From positions 3,844,001 to 3,908,000 of the forward strand of contig JAMPIT010000350.1 in the NCBI GenBank assembly GCA_026261815.1: 64,000 bases of DNA, given 5' to 3'. The translations under genes and the position numbers were made by a program. Shown here one piece after another: positions 51,088 through 63,060 of this stretch (position 1 is the first letter of the stretch; each line of letters opens with the position of its first letter). The notes beneath the pieces are model-generated. The model did no database searches. It saw only the letters and a program-made list of their open reading frames with translations, and had not been told where the DNA came from. The DNA comes from Monarcha castaneiventris obscurior (taxonomy: Eukaryota; Chordata; Aves; Passeriformes; Monarchidae).

Positions 51088-54000
51088 TTTAATTCTTGTA
51101 ATGCAATGCCTCAGTTTTGACTGAAGGGAAATAAGGTTAATGTGTTCTTTTGGCTATGAATATGCAAACATGTATTGGTAAAAAAAATTTGTATTTGAGG
51201 AGGTTTAATAAAATGTTCTTGAGTAGACAAGTGCTACTTCTCAGACTGTCTTTCCTCTTGCATTCTAATATTTGCCTTGAAAATTATGTGGAGAAATGAG
51301 GAAAGAGAAAGAACAATACATTTTTCAACAAGGTTTCAGAAGAAAAAAAGCTCAAGAGCTTTGACCATAAAAAAAAAAAGACTGGATTTTTTTTTTATTG
51401 TGAGAGTACTGATTAACAGAAAAAGCTATTAAGAAACAAATTAGCAATGATGACATTTACTGCAGGCATGCCACTGCATTCCTTTACTGTTATTAAAATA
51501 TTTTTGCCTCTTCCCCATAAAGTCAGTTGTAGATGGGTTGTGAATTTTCAGTGTTGCATTTACTCGTATCTCAGTTGGAATAGACTTTATTTTGATGGAA
51601 GAATGCAGTTTTCAGTATGGTGCCTAAGAAGGCGTTCAGGCTATTGCAAGTAATTGAAATTGCACAGCAGATAAAAAAGCAACAAAACTAAACAAAGCAA
51701 AAACCTCAGCTTTTCTAGATATATAAAAGGAAAATCATGCTTTGGCAATGAGGAGGTGTAAAGAAGTAGCATACAATTTTTCTAAGATTTAGGACATCAG
51801 AAAAATTCAGTTACAGAATGTTCAGTTCAGAAAAAGAACAAATATTTTTGTGTTGCTCATCCTTGTTCCTGTTTGTTCTTGACTTTCCTCTTGCAGTCCA
51901 GTCTGGACTATCAGTTCTCATTGATACCTCTCCTGGCACATTTCCCCATTAGATGATGACCCCAGCCCCAGTACTCCTCATCTTTCCTTATGAATCTTCT
52001 TTATCACTGTTAAACAAAATCTCCATCCTTCCTGTCACTCAGGTATTAGCCATTTCTGCTCTCTGTGCTTATCCTGTAAGAAATATCCAAATACTGCTAC
52101 TTTCTCTGTGCAAGTTTTGGAAGCTTCATTTGCTTTGGACATAGCCATGTCTTACCTCTCATACTACATTGCTCGATGCAGGCTGCGTTTCTTTTACACC
52201 TCTGACTCATCAGCTTTTCTCCACTTTGCTATTACCACAGCTCTTGCAAAGATCAGATTTCGTAATACTTTCCTCTCATTTTCCATTCTAGATCTTTCCA
52301 TTGTACTTGGTTCAAGTTGTCCCTCTTTATCCAAAGGATTTCTCACAGGTCTCTCACTATTTCTCCCACCTGTGCATGTTTCTTTTACCATTGTGCCTTC
52401 CAGTATCATGCTTTAGGCTTTTGTCAGTCTCTTCACTGTTCCTTAACTACTGGAGGAGTGGTATTTACTGGTTGTTTTTTTCATGGCTGTCTCCTCTTTG
52501 TGATAGTTTCCAAAGACCTGTCTTTCCATTTGTGGGTATAATGCCTCTGAACTTTTGAGTTCAGTTACACACTGCCCTTTTATCTTTGGCCAAATAATTA
52601 GGGGCATACAGAGGAGCAGTTGGTACAGATGAAGAGCATGCATTTTCTTAAGATCGCTCCATTTAAGACAGTTAATAAATGTATAATTTGTCCTACACAT
52701 TTATTAAAAAGAGTAAACAGAATTATGATAGACAAATAATGCATCCTAATGTTGTTACCTAACTTTCCCTTTTTATTGTTAATATTTAATCGTGACTGTT
52801 CTGGGAAAGCACTGATAGGGGCTATATATACAAAATAGCTTGGGAACTGTAACTATACATGTATAACTATTGTTATTATTTTTCTAAGTTATGTGGTCTA
52901 GGCAGATTTTCTTTTCCTGCAAAGGTAATGTGAAAGATTGATGTGCCCCAGTAAGTGCCTTCTTGTCAATAATCTGATCACACATTTTCTTCCTTTGTAA
53001 AAAAGAGCCTTAAGCTGTTAACACAAGTCTTTTCAACTCAGTGAGGAAAAAGCCAAAATAACATATTTGCAAGTGAAGTAAAATCTTGAAAAGACATTTT
53101 TAAGTAAACATATTTCACTAAAAAGTACTATATGACCAATATAATGGTTATTCTTGGTATAAGAAGGCACACTAAAGAATACTTCATGGCAATAGCATCA
53201 GTGTTTGCAGGCTCTTTTCTTGCAGAGAACTATATAATAAAGCAGAAGTGGAGTTTTATTGTAAGCCATTCTTTGTGTAATTTATCTCTGCGGTTGAATG
53301 AGAAAGCCTACATCAACTTTCTTCCACCCAATGAAAACTTCAGGTTTTGACACTCTCTATGTAATTTAACCTGTGTTTGTGAGAATATATCTACCTTTTT
53401 TATTGTAGGAGCATGTGTTTTCTAAAAAGCTCTTAAGATGGTACAGAGGAACCTTCACCTCTGTCACTGAAGCAGAGTGATAAAAAAACTGTGTGGCCAT
53501 ATAAAAGGAAGTAATGAATAGAAAGGAATGAAAGTGAAAAAACAACCAACAATAACTTCAGCTTTCACTGCAGATATTGCAAAAGCAGATTTTATTTTCT
53601 TAATACATTTTTGCTATCATATTTTCCTTCCACTCTAATATATACTCTTGTACCTGTATTTTTAGAGGAAAACACTAATAAATAAAATAATAAAATGCTA
53701 ATACTTTTTCTTACAGTTTCAATCTGGCCTTCACATGTGATTGAATGTACCCTAGAAGAGGTCACAGCACACGGTTAATTTGTTATTTTTAAATAAATAC
53801 ACAGAGTGGCAGTGGAGCAAATAGGTTTCATTAGCTCTGTTCTTAAAATTGTGTGCAAAATGACTAATTCACCTCCCATCTCACAAGAACAAGACGTTGT
53901 AAATAAGTTGGTTTTTATTGAAAGCTGACAGCATGCTCGCTGTTGTGTGAGCAAGACTTCCTGCACTTAGTCTTTCACTAAGGGCAGGTGCTGACCTCAA

Positions 54001-54319
54001 CTCTATGGAGAATGGCTGTTTGCTCACTTCATGACTGCAGGAGCATCATGCTGCATGACTGCATGACCATTTTCACTGGTAATGGTCAGTGGAGTTTAAA
54101 TGTGTGTTGTAGCAAAAGCAGGAAATACTATTTCCCCAAAATATGACCAAAATAATACAAGGGTTATGAGTTTGCACAGATGTTAGCAGGCAAACCAATT
54201 TTGTGGATGCTCCCCAGCCCTATGGAATAGAGTATTTGAAGGATTTCAGTGGCTGCCTTCCAAACCATAGTAAAGGTGTAAAAGTTCAGATAAAGTGAGT
54301 GATACTTATTCACAGAATT

Positions 54320-54410
54320 AAAAAAAAAAAACAAAAACAAAAAAAAAACACAAAAAAAAACCCAACCCAACAACAACAAAAAAACCCAGAAAACAAAAAC
54401 CAAACAACCT
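54320..54410. repeat. A-rich low-complexity block
   Basis: About 90 bp made only of A and C apart from one G: long A-runs broken by single C, then CCCAACCCAACAACAAC-type units. It could be a degenerate A-tail of a plus-strand retroposed sequence or an independent (CAAA)n-like simple repeat. No parent element is recognised upstream. The 79-codon minus-strand frame across it is a low-complexity artefact. Confidence 0.9.
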
Positions 54411-55828
54411 AGTCTGTAATTAACAGCAATGTTGGGAAGATTCAGGGTTTTAGGCTGCCTGTGAGAATGTTGTAAGTAGCATCATGTTGAATGCAGAACA
54501 TATTCTTAGGTTATGCATGAGCTTACTGTATAGCAGATATAATTCTAAACCCATTGTCTGTGACATATAAGAGAGGAACAAAATTAAAAGAGTGCTTACT
54601 GCATGGTAAAGTCTTGGGCATGTGGGAAGAACCATAGTCAGTGAAATACTGTGGGGTCCCATATGTTCTTAGAATTTCATGGACACCTATCCTATAAAAT
54701 GCTGGCATTTTCTTTACACAAAAAAGGAGTAACAATGATTTTTTAATTTGTATTTGAAACCATATGTATTTTGTTATTAAAAAAAATTAAGGACTGATGG
54801 ACAAAAGCACAGTGCAATAACTGTGAATTAAATAAGTGAAAGGACCATATTGAGTACAGTGTTAGGTAAGTCACTCCTTCATACCCCATCAGACCCTCTT
54901 AGTAGCTGGTATTTATTTCCTTCACCTTATGTTTTGCAGCACCCCAGTTGCTATGAGCAAGAGTATCCTCAGAAGATATAAATATCTTTTCAGTTTCTTA
55001 CTGTTATAAAGTTAACAAGAGAAAAAGACTTCCCTATCTGTAAAAATTATTTTCTTGGCAGACACAATTGTCAGCTAAAATGTATGCAGAACAAATCTCT
55101 GTTTGATTATTCACTCTGAAAGAAACTTGGATGGTGACTCTGAGCTTTACAGGTCTGTGCAATTGCCATAGCTCAGACAGTTACAGGGGATTGCTAGAAT
55201 AGTCACATGAGTTTTTCTAATTTGCTGGGGATTTATTCCTCCTTATTTTGAAGAGGATGCAATTACTTTTAAAATCGTTGGTGCCTCAGTCTTTAGCATT
55301 CTCACCACTGCAGTATCTCTCAGTCTGACAAAGTGAGAAAGGCCTTAGACCTTGAAGAGTTTAGAAGAAAAAAATGAAGGAGATAAAAGTAACTTATTCA
55401 TTCACTCCACTTAACTATTCTTCCTGCCAATTTGAGAAAAATTTGGCCTCACTTTGAAGCCTGTATTAGAATTGGTGGCAAAACCAACCCTCTTTAATGT
55501 ATTTATTTGTGTAATTAGATGGTTGATATTGCAAGTAACTCTGGGTGATCCCATCCTATTCTGTTCGTGATTTCTATTTTTATTGTCACAGTCTCCAGCA
55601 AATATGCACAGAAGAAGAAAATAGTTTTAGTAAAAAAAAAAAAACCATGTTTTTGTTCTTTCTTTTAACTGCATCTGAATCAAGCTAGTGGGATAGAAGA
55701 GCCTGTTTTCTTCACTCTTTCTTTGGTTTATTCTTTATTTGAAAGAATTGCTTGTAAACAAGTGCTAATGACATTCCCATTGGTGGCACAAGAGAGGCAG
55801 CCTGACATGGATGTCATGTTTTTTCCAG

Positions 55829-55983
55829 ATGAGGATAGGCATTCACTCAGGTTCCGTGCTGGCCGGCGTCGTTGGTGTGAGAATGCCCCGCTACTGTCTC
55901 TTTGGGAACAACGTCACCCTTGCAAGCAAGTTCGAGTCAGGAAGCCACCCACGCCGCATCAATGTCAGTCCCACCACGTACCA
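55829..55983 (+). CDS. GUCY1A2: GUCY1A2 exon C: cyclase domain, alpha-type active-site half
   Basis: This internal coding exon has 51 codons plus two bases. It starts in phase 0 after ttttttccag and ends in phase 2 (TAC CA) before the consensus donor gtaagt at 55984-55989. It reads [16 protein letters not shown], then [20 protein letters not shown] and [14 protein letters not shown], a perfect continuation of exon B. The [14 protein letters not shown] end is alpha-2-like (alpha-1 has a SVPRKINV-type segment). Where catalytic beta-1 has the Asn-x-x-x-Arg transition-state pair (VNLTSR), this exon has Thr (55916-55918) and Lys (55928-55930). That is the known alpha-subunit state, so catalysis needs a beta partner. 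The final coding exon (end of the cyclase domain and C-terminal tail) was searched for downstream and not found, so it lies beyond 64000. Confidence 0.97.
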
Positions 55984-56827
55984 GTAAGTCCTCTTAACCC
56001 TTCCCTGTTGTTTTTGTTTCAGCCTGTTTTCAGTTCCATCTTGTAACATGCTCTGTCCTCGACAATGAACTTCAACAGAAAGCTGGCAGGGCACCAGGAG
56101 AGCTGGAAAGAGGTGTTGATTGGGGTTGTAGGTCTTTCGTTTGCAGGTTTGTATCAGAATGTTCAAAGAAGTCAGGCAGTGGAGGCAAGGAAGCACAGAA
56201 AGGCCAGCCACTCCAGCCTAAAATAACACATAATAGAAAAAGTGGAGATATCTCTCAAAGCAACATAGTTTTATGCACTATTACAGCTTTTGACTAAGGA
56301 TTTGGGTTCCAGCTGCTAAACATAGTTCATGAAAGAAAGCACACTCCCATTGTCTCAGAAGGAAGTCCAATTTTGCCGGTAAGGCCAAGCTTACAAAGAG
56401 ATTTTATGCTTTCTTGAAGACAAAATTTCTTATTTAGCACTGTAAAGACACACTTGATAGAAGCATTCTCTTAACGTAGGAAAAAAGATTGTAAATGGCA
56501 AAGCATTATCCCTAACGTTTTGAAGAAATTATGCAAATGGAAAGAAGGCTTGATTAAATCTGGTTATGAGGAACAGCTCCTAAAAAAAAAAGGTGTTCCT
56601 TATTGTTCAAATTTGACAGTTTGACTATTTGAATTTCTACTGCTTAGATTACAGCTGATGCACTCACTTTTTTGGTTTTTTGGCAGGAGATCTCAATCTT
56701 CCAGTGTTCTGTATCTCTAGTAATTTTCTGAAATAAGGTTTTGAGACTGTGTGGTAAATCTGTACACAGTTGCTCACTCAATATTGTTTTCCTTTCTTTT
56801 ATTTTCCTATTCAGAACTATGAATCTC

Positions 56828-56843
56828 TTTTTTTTTTTTTTTT
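56828..56843. repeat. T-tract
   Basis: An uninterrupted run of about 16 T followed by ccc. It is a simple mononucleotide tract in the intron. Confidence 0.9.
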
Positions 56844-57859
56844 CCCATAGCTATCTATGTAAATAAAAATTTGAAATGGGATTTCTTCATCCAAGTGTTC
56901 AAAAGTCTGCAATGCTAAAATATGAATCAGTCAGAAATTAAATTTAAAAGTAATTAAAGTAGTGCATAAAGTGACATTCTTCTGAAGAGCCCATTCACTT
57001 GAGATCAGATTTTGAGAATGAAGCAAATATAGCAAATTGAAGAAGAGGTAGAATAACTGAATAGGCTTTTTGTCATAAAGTGAACAGAAATAGATTCATA
57101 CAGTTGTCGGATAACATGCAAGAGAAAGATGATCTGTTAATCTCCAAATCTATCCAATTCCAAATCCAATCTATTATTGTTTACAGAAAACATTTTCATT
57201 TAAATAAAAATAAATTCAATAAATATATGAGAAATTTCTGTTTGAAACTTGGTATCATTTGAAAAGAAATTGTCTTGGGGACCTTCCATATACAGCATTC
57301 TGCAGCCTTTGGCTCTTGGTCATCCACTGTGGGACAGGAGGAATCCTCTAAAACCTTGTTTGAATAGTCACCATAATTTTGTTTATCATTTGTGCTCCAC
57401 TAACAAAAATTACCCAGTAGCAGAGCCTTTGGTGTGTGGTTTGTGGTCTGGCAAAAGGTGACCAAGGCCCTATGACAGGGAGCTGAACTTTTCTTGAACA
57501 GGATCAGTTCTTATAAAGGGCTGTTCTCCAACCTGAGACAGTCTTCAAGATCTTCTGAAAGTACATTCCATACTTTTTCAGAAGAGAGATCTTAGTGCTT
57601 CACAAATATGGTTCAGGGGTGTGATTTCACTTGGGGCTATGGTGTTGCTTGCTCATGTTTGTGTCCCTGAGAGCAGAAACTGGTGAGCTAGACAGCTTTA
57701 TGGAAATATAACTAGTGAGTATTTGTGGGACCTGTGGTGCACAAAACTCTCTTCATGCTGGAGCCAGAATCACTTCTGTGTACCAGTGGAGAGTGCCAGT
57801 TCTGTTGAATTTGGTTATGAGTGACATGGCAGCTCCTCTGTGAGACACAGATTTGTGGT

Positions 57860-57970
57860 CATAGTTGAACAACCTGATCTAGCTGAAGATGTGTCTGCTC
57901 ATTGCAAGGGGGTTGGGCTAGAAGGACTTTAAAGGTCCCTTCCAACCCCATTGATTCTGTGGTTCTGTGG
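57860..57970 (+). mobile_element. CR1 LINE 3' end, plus orientation
   Basis: Only the final 110 bp or so of a CR1 is visible. 'gcaagggggttgggctagaa' is followed by 'ggactttaaaggtcccttcc', 'aaccccattgattctgtgg' and a second octamer-like copy 'ttctgtgg'. The tandem ATTCTRTG-type octamers mark the element's true 3' terminus. It is severely 5'-truncated. Confidence 0.9.
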
Positions 57971-60670
57971 CTGTATTTTCTTTTCATCACACTGCTGATA
58001 AAAAGACTGTTCTGTAAGTTAGTTTGGGGGCCTGTGTATGGAGCTTGTTAGAAATCTGTGAGTTTGTGCTGCCCTTTCTCTGACTCCTAGTACACTGTGG
58101 CACAGAGAAGACAGCTTCTCTTTACCTGTGTCTCATCTCTGCCTGGCTGGCACTGGTCCTGTTGTACCATGGCAGGTCAAATGGGAGTCACCTTGGAGAG
58201 CGTTCTTACTAAGTCCTAGGCACCAAAACGTGAGTCAAATCTTCCCACCCTGCATATCTTTCAGGTTGTATCAAAAACGGGTCTACAGTTTTTTTCACTT
58301 CCCTTTAATCCTAGAAGTCCAGTATGAATAGAACCATTTTTTTCAAGATGGCCAAACTTTCACCTTATATGACCATCATGTCCATCATGCCTGTACTTAC
58401 CTTCCAGAAAGTTACCAATTTAGATTGTTGCTTCAAAAAGGGAAGAAGGTAGAAAAGTGACTGATGAAGTAGTAATGCTGTAATATAAAATTGCAGAACA
58501 ATACACAACAAAATACAGAATTACTGGTATTTCTTATCTGTGTTATTGTTCTCAGTAAACAGTCTGCTGTTAATGTTCTGAACAAATTCAGTGCTTGATT
58601 CAGAGAACTTTCAGTGGAAGTAACAGGCTAGACACATGGTTACAGGTAAAAGAAATAGAAAGGGCAAGAAAATACATGTTTGAATGAGATGCAGTTATCA
58701 TTCAAGATGAATGGCTAGAAGTAATGACGATCAGGCTAGGAAAGATTTTATACTACAGGCTTCAGAAGTTATGTGAAAAGATAAAATGAATGTGCATGGG
58801 GCAACTTGTAAAGTTGATTTCAAACCATACCTTATGGCATAGTTGAAAGCTTGAAAACAACCAGGGAAGAAGTCAAGAAATGACACTATTGACACAGTGG
58901 CCAGAAGAGACTGCAATTACAAAATACTCAAAGGGGCAGAATTATTCAGAGTTTCTGAAAGTGATCTATGAGATTTAACATAATATCCTGATGGTGTCCA
59001 AATAAATCACAAGTAGTGATTGATCTGATGCATTCATACATAACTTTTCTTAAACATAATTTGTATGAGTATATATTTATTGTGTATGAATAAAGTGATT
59101 TATCACAAACTGGAATGTATTTGTATTTGACTTTATATTCTATTCAATGTTTCCATTTGATCATACTGTGCTGCTGTGCACTCTGTTAATAGTGCTGTTA
59201 ATATTTCTATTATCTAAGAAACAGTGTTTTCCAAAGTAGATAATTTTGCAGTCTGTATGAAAACAACAGAATTTTCAATTAAATGAAACTGCTGGCATTT
59301 ATCATCACATGTTTGTGTCTACCATGGCCCCGATGGAAGTTGTGATACAAATTTTGTGCTTATAAAGCATACAGATACTGGAAACATGTCCAGTACTTAT
59401 CAGCTTTCATTTTACAGTGGAGATTATGCATCATAAATGTCATCAGCATTCAAATAATAATCACACTTCAGAATACCTATTATTAGTTAAAGATACTTCC
59501 CTTCAAGCCTGTAATCTGCCTAAGTAAGAATCAGAGTCTAAAATTACACGTACAAGGTGTGATGTTTGTTGCTTAGCAGCAGCAGTGAGCCTGGAGCAGC
59601 CGTGCTCCAGTTACACCTGCCTGGGCAGAGCTCTGCTATGTGTGAAACAACACCTTTTACAAAGGTGGCCTTTGCATCTTTTGAATCTGAAGCCTCACTT
59701 CTGTTTGAAATATCTCATTCTCTTGACTCAGACAGGTCTTTTGACAGAAGGATCACAGAGCCCCATTTGCCTTGAATCACGGAGCATTGCAAAATTAAAT
59801 CACTGGAATAGCTCTGGTAAAACTACCAGTAAAAAATGTGGAAACTGGAGAGGAAGTTGAGCATCCCAGACTGGTCCCTGTTTAAAGATATGGACAGGAA
59901 GGAATAGGAAAAGAATTGACTCAAAGTTTATTTAATTAATCTACATTGTCCTGAATTGTATAGAATTACCCTATTTTCCATAGTCAGGAAGGAAGCACAA
60001 TACAATTTATGAGACTCTTCAGCACAGAAGAGCAATTAAATATTTTTAAATTTTTTGTTTCAGCCTGTAATAATGATTTTTATGAGCTATTAATATAATA
60101 TACCCACATTTGTCTTGTTTTCCTAATAGTGTTGCAATGTAATACTTTGGGATTTCTAAGCAGTTATCAAAAGCAGGTAAACATAGTAGTTCCTGTTTGT
60201 CAAGTAACTCCTATTTAAAAATTAATTCTTTTTTTTTCTCTTCTTTCTGCTTCTGGTCTTTTACAGCATGTATTTCCCTTGTGGAGAATATGCTTCTGGC
60301 ACTCACTGTTGGGTACAGATATTTTCCATTATCACATGCTGGGTGATACATCTGGGACCTGAGCTTAGAGAAAATGAACAGCCTCTATCCCACATCTTTA
60401 TCTTGATTTAGGAGAGAGGGCAAGCCAGGTGTACCTCCTTATTGAGCTGGGTGAGGTCATTGTGTGTTCACCTGCATAAATTGCTTCTCAACCTTTAAAA
60501 TTTATTAAAACCCATGTAGGTTTTTAATAGTTCTTTCACAGAAAGTTGTATGAAAGAAGTTTTAGGTAATTAAGAAGTATTTCTATACTTCTCTTTTTAC
60601 AGGGGTTTTAAATTAAACTTAGGCTTTTCTATAAACTCCTTATAGATTTTTATTTTTATCAAATTCTTTT

Positions 60671-60740
60671 TCCTACAGGTTATAGCTATTTATATGTATT
60701 ACTTCTCCTACAGATTATAGCTATCTCTACATCTATATTT
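60671..60740. repeat. Imperfect 35-bp tandem duplication
   Basis: Two units start at 60671 and 60706. The first 20 bases of each (tcctacag, then G or A, then ttatagctat) match except for one base and the rest is diverged. Both units carry a pyrimidine-CAG string that resembles a splice acceptor, but neither leads into a supportable exon. Confidence 0.7.
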
Positions 60741-61411
60741 TTCAGCCTCGTATGGTCAAACCAAGGGGCTTTCTCTCCAAGAGCCTTTTCAGATTATTTT
60801 AGATTTTATTTCTCAGCATCCTTTAAAAAACTGTTTGTTTTTATATTGGTCAATTCACCATGTATGTTCTCAAAAGATGTTGGTGGACAGGCAATTTAGT
60901 TACAGACAGAATGGGAATACAGCTTATTCATGGACACAAAAAATTATTGCCAGTCTAATTTTAGAAGCATTTTCAAAACACACTATTTTTTTTCTTGTGT
61001 TTCTGCTCCCAGTGTCACCTGCTTCTGTGAGGCTGCACCCCCATAGTCACTGTGATTTGTGATTGTGGTCCTTGGGCCTCTGGTGTCTGGCTGTGCTTGT
61101 GCTTTGTGACACTGTATTTTTATTTCAGGTTCACTTTTACCGAAGGTTCACTCTACAGAGAGTAACTGTGCTAGATCACTGTTCAGTAACAGTGTATGTT
61201 ACCCCACAGTTTCACACAGCTAATCTAAAGGTAAAACACATTTAGGCAAAAGTCATCTGTTGGCTACACAACCGCTAAAACTACAAAAAGCTCAAGCCTG
61301 GAAAAATCGAGGCAGATCCTGAGGCCAGCACTGTTATATCCATGTAAAGCCTGAGGCCTTTTAGCAGTGATGATGCAAACCTGTGCACTGAGCCTCTAAT
61401 GTCCCAAACAG

Positions 61412-61447
61412 AAAGCAGAGACACAGAAACAGAGAGCAGAGACACAG
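61412..61447. repeat. Short duplication with 21-bp period
   Basis: The string agcagagacacag occurs at 61414-61426 and again at 61435-61447, with similar purine-rich sequence between. It is a minor local duplication. Confidence 0.8.
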
Positions 61448-62554
61448 TACTCTTTTTGCTTAGGTGAGTGAGAAAGAAAAGTATTAGAAGTCAGAGACAG
61501 ACCCTCAACATGCTGAGCTGCAGGTGGTATGCAATATATTCCATAAAAAATCATGACTGGTCCTTTCATAACCTTACCACAGTTGATCTGTATGAAGAAG
61601 AAACACCAATACATTAACTGCCATAGTTTAAAAGTAATAAATTCAATATGCAATTTATTAGGTATATATAGATATAGTCAGGGTTTTTTTTCCAGTCTCC
61701 TGATGTTTATAGCATGCATAGAAACTGAGGGAGAAATTCAATCCCACTAAAGTTTAGAACCAAGTGCACTGATTTTTGGCATTACAATAGCAAATTCACA
61801 TCTTTATGCAGAGCATTTTAAGACCAGCCTTCCAATATTCCTAATGAATGTGTAATAATTTATTATCTGTAATAATATGGAAAGAAATGAGCTGGTTTAT
61901 GTTATCAAGCAGATCCCAGCTGGTGAAGCAAGCAACACTTGTTGCCACAGAGGAAGGAAGCAGCAGTCCAACAGGAGACAGTCTTCTCATAGCCCATTTG
62001 GAAAGGCATTAAATAAGCTTTCCTAATTATATCAATTAATGGGGTGATGTGAACAAGGTTAATCAAAGGTTTTACAGTCCTTTTAGAGTAAGGGCAGAAA
62101 GAACCTTTTTGTTTTGTTGATATCTCTGTCTGTGAAAGATAGCATTTATGGAGGATTGACCTGCCCAATGTGCTTTTCTTGGAGTGTACTATGTTTTGGA
62201 ATGCACTGCATAATCTCCTTTGTTGTACAGCATTGTATTTCTCTTAGAAGTTTTGTTCAAATTTTGGTCTCTACAGACCAATTTTCCTAAAGCAAAGTTC
62301 ACACTGAAGTTTAGTTCTGAGTGGGTGCTTTTGTTCTCTGATTCAGCAATCCAGTAAAAAGTACAAAAGTCTGACATCTCTGAGAGATGGAGAGATAAAG
62401 AGTGGGCTTGGAGGGAGTAAGAATCATCATGGGAAACATGCGCTCATTATAGAGGGCTTTGCAACAAACAATTCTGTAATAGCAAATCCCTGTTAGTTCA
62501 AACTGGAGAGCTGAACAATCACCATTTCTTAGTTCAAATTTGAGGTCTGGTCCA

Positions 62555-63060
62555 TATGAACCATATGAAGTTTAATAAAGGCAAATACCAGATTCTGCAC
62601 CTGGGACTGGACAGCCCTGCTCGTGTGTATAGACTGGGGAACAAGAGGTGGAGAGAAGCACTGCAGAAAGGCACCTGGGGGTCCTGGTCAGTGGCAAGTT
62701 GGACACGAGCCAGCAGTGCCCTGGCAGCCAGGAGGGCCAACCCTGTCCTGGGGGCATCAGGCACAGCATCGGCAGCCGGGCAAGGGAGGGGATTGTCCTG
62801 CTCTGCACTGGGGCGGCCTCACCTCCAGTGCTGGGGGCAGATTTGGGTGCTGTGATGTAAGAAAGACCTAAAACCATGAGAGACTGTCCAAAGGAGAGTG
62901 ATGGGTCTGGAGGGGAAGCTGTATGGGAAGTGGCTGAGGTTTGGGCAACACTCTGAGGCACATGGTGTGACTCTTGGGGTGTCCTGTGCAGGGCCATAGG
63001 AGTTGGACTCTATGATCAGGATTGGTCCCTTCCAACTCAGCATATTCTATGATTCTGTGG
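62555..63060 (+). mobile_element. CR1 LINE 3' fragment, plus orientation, with intact tail
   Basis: Sense CR1 sequence runs from 'tgaagtttaataaaggcaaa' (end of the reverse transcriptase frame) through 'gattctgcacctgggactgg', 'ctgggggtcctggtcagtgg' and 'tgccctggcagccaggaggg', to 'gttggactctatgatcagga' and 'ggtcccttccaactcagca'. It ends in attctatgattctgtgg, the canonical 3' octamers. The middle part is shortened compared with a full CR1 3' region. Open frames of 70-141 codons on both strands here are repeat-derived and not genes. Confidence 0.9.

Larger units (their letters stand above)
24911..55828 (+). other. GUCY1A2: GUCY1A2 intron B-C (30.9 kb)
   Basis: This phase 0 intron runs from gtaacc at 24911 to the acceptor gttttttccag ending at 55828. 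It is the largest gene-free stretch of the window. It holds CR1 pieces at 26530-26700, 35352-36040, 37810-37935, 38107-38217, 46757-46885 and 48800-48885. It also has a composite microsatellite at 33560-33682, a T-tract at 47983-48005, an A-rich block at 54320-54410, an 18-bp tandem duplication at 42822-42857 and a striking long inverted repeat at 50687-51087. A pyrimidine-rich patch lies at about 51880-52560. No second gene is recognised. The longest open frames (147 codons minus at 39442-39885, 133 codons minus at 40730-41131, 128 codons plus at 46528-46914, 124 codons plus at 34044-34418) match nothing I know. Confidence 0.93.

Noticed and set aside
51880..52560. Pyrimidine-rich stretch with several plus-strand frames of 63-102 codons
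   Set aside because: The frames overlap in different phases and have no recognised domain. The strand asymmetry is compositional.
54164..54403. 79-codon minus frame rich in Phe and Leu resembling a membrane segment
   Set aside because: It is a translation of the complement of the A-rich block, so the hydrophobic look is a composition effect.
24911..55828. Search for an alternative in-frame exon like the mammalian alpha-2i insert in the catalytic domain
   Set aside because: A 31-residue insert variant is known in mammals, but I could not identify a flanked, in-frame candidate by eye here.
55723..56046. 107-codon plus frame covering exon C
   Set aside because: It is the wrong reading frame. 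The true GUCY1A2 frame starts at 55829 and stops at 55985 if unspliced, so it gives no long open frame.
62534..63043. Open frames up to 141 codons on both strands
   Set aside because: The stretch is a CR1 3' fragment. The frames are repeat-derived and lack any domain.
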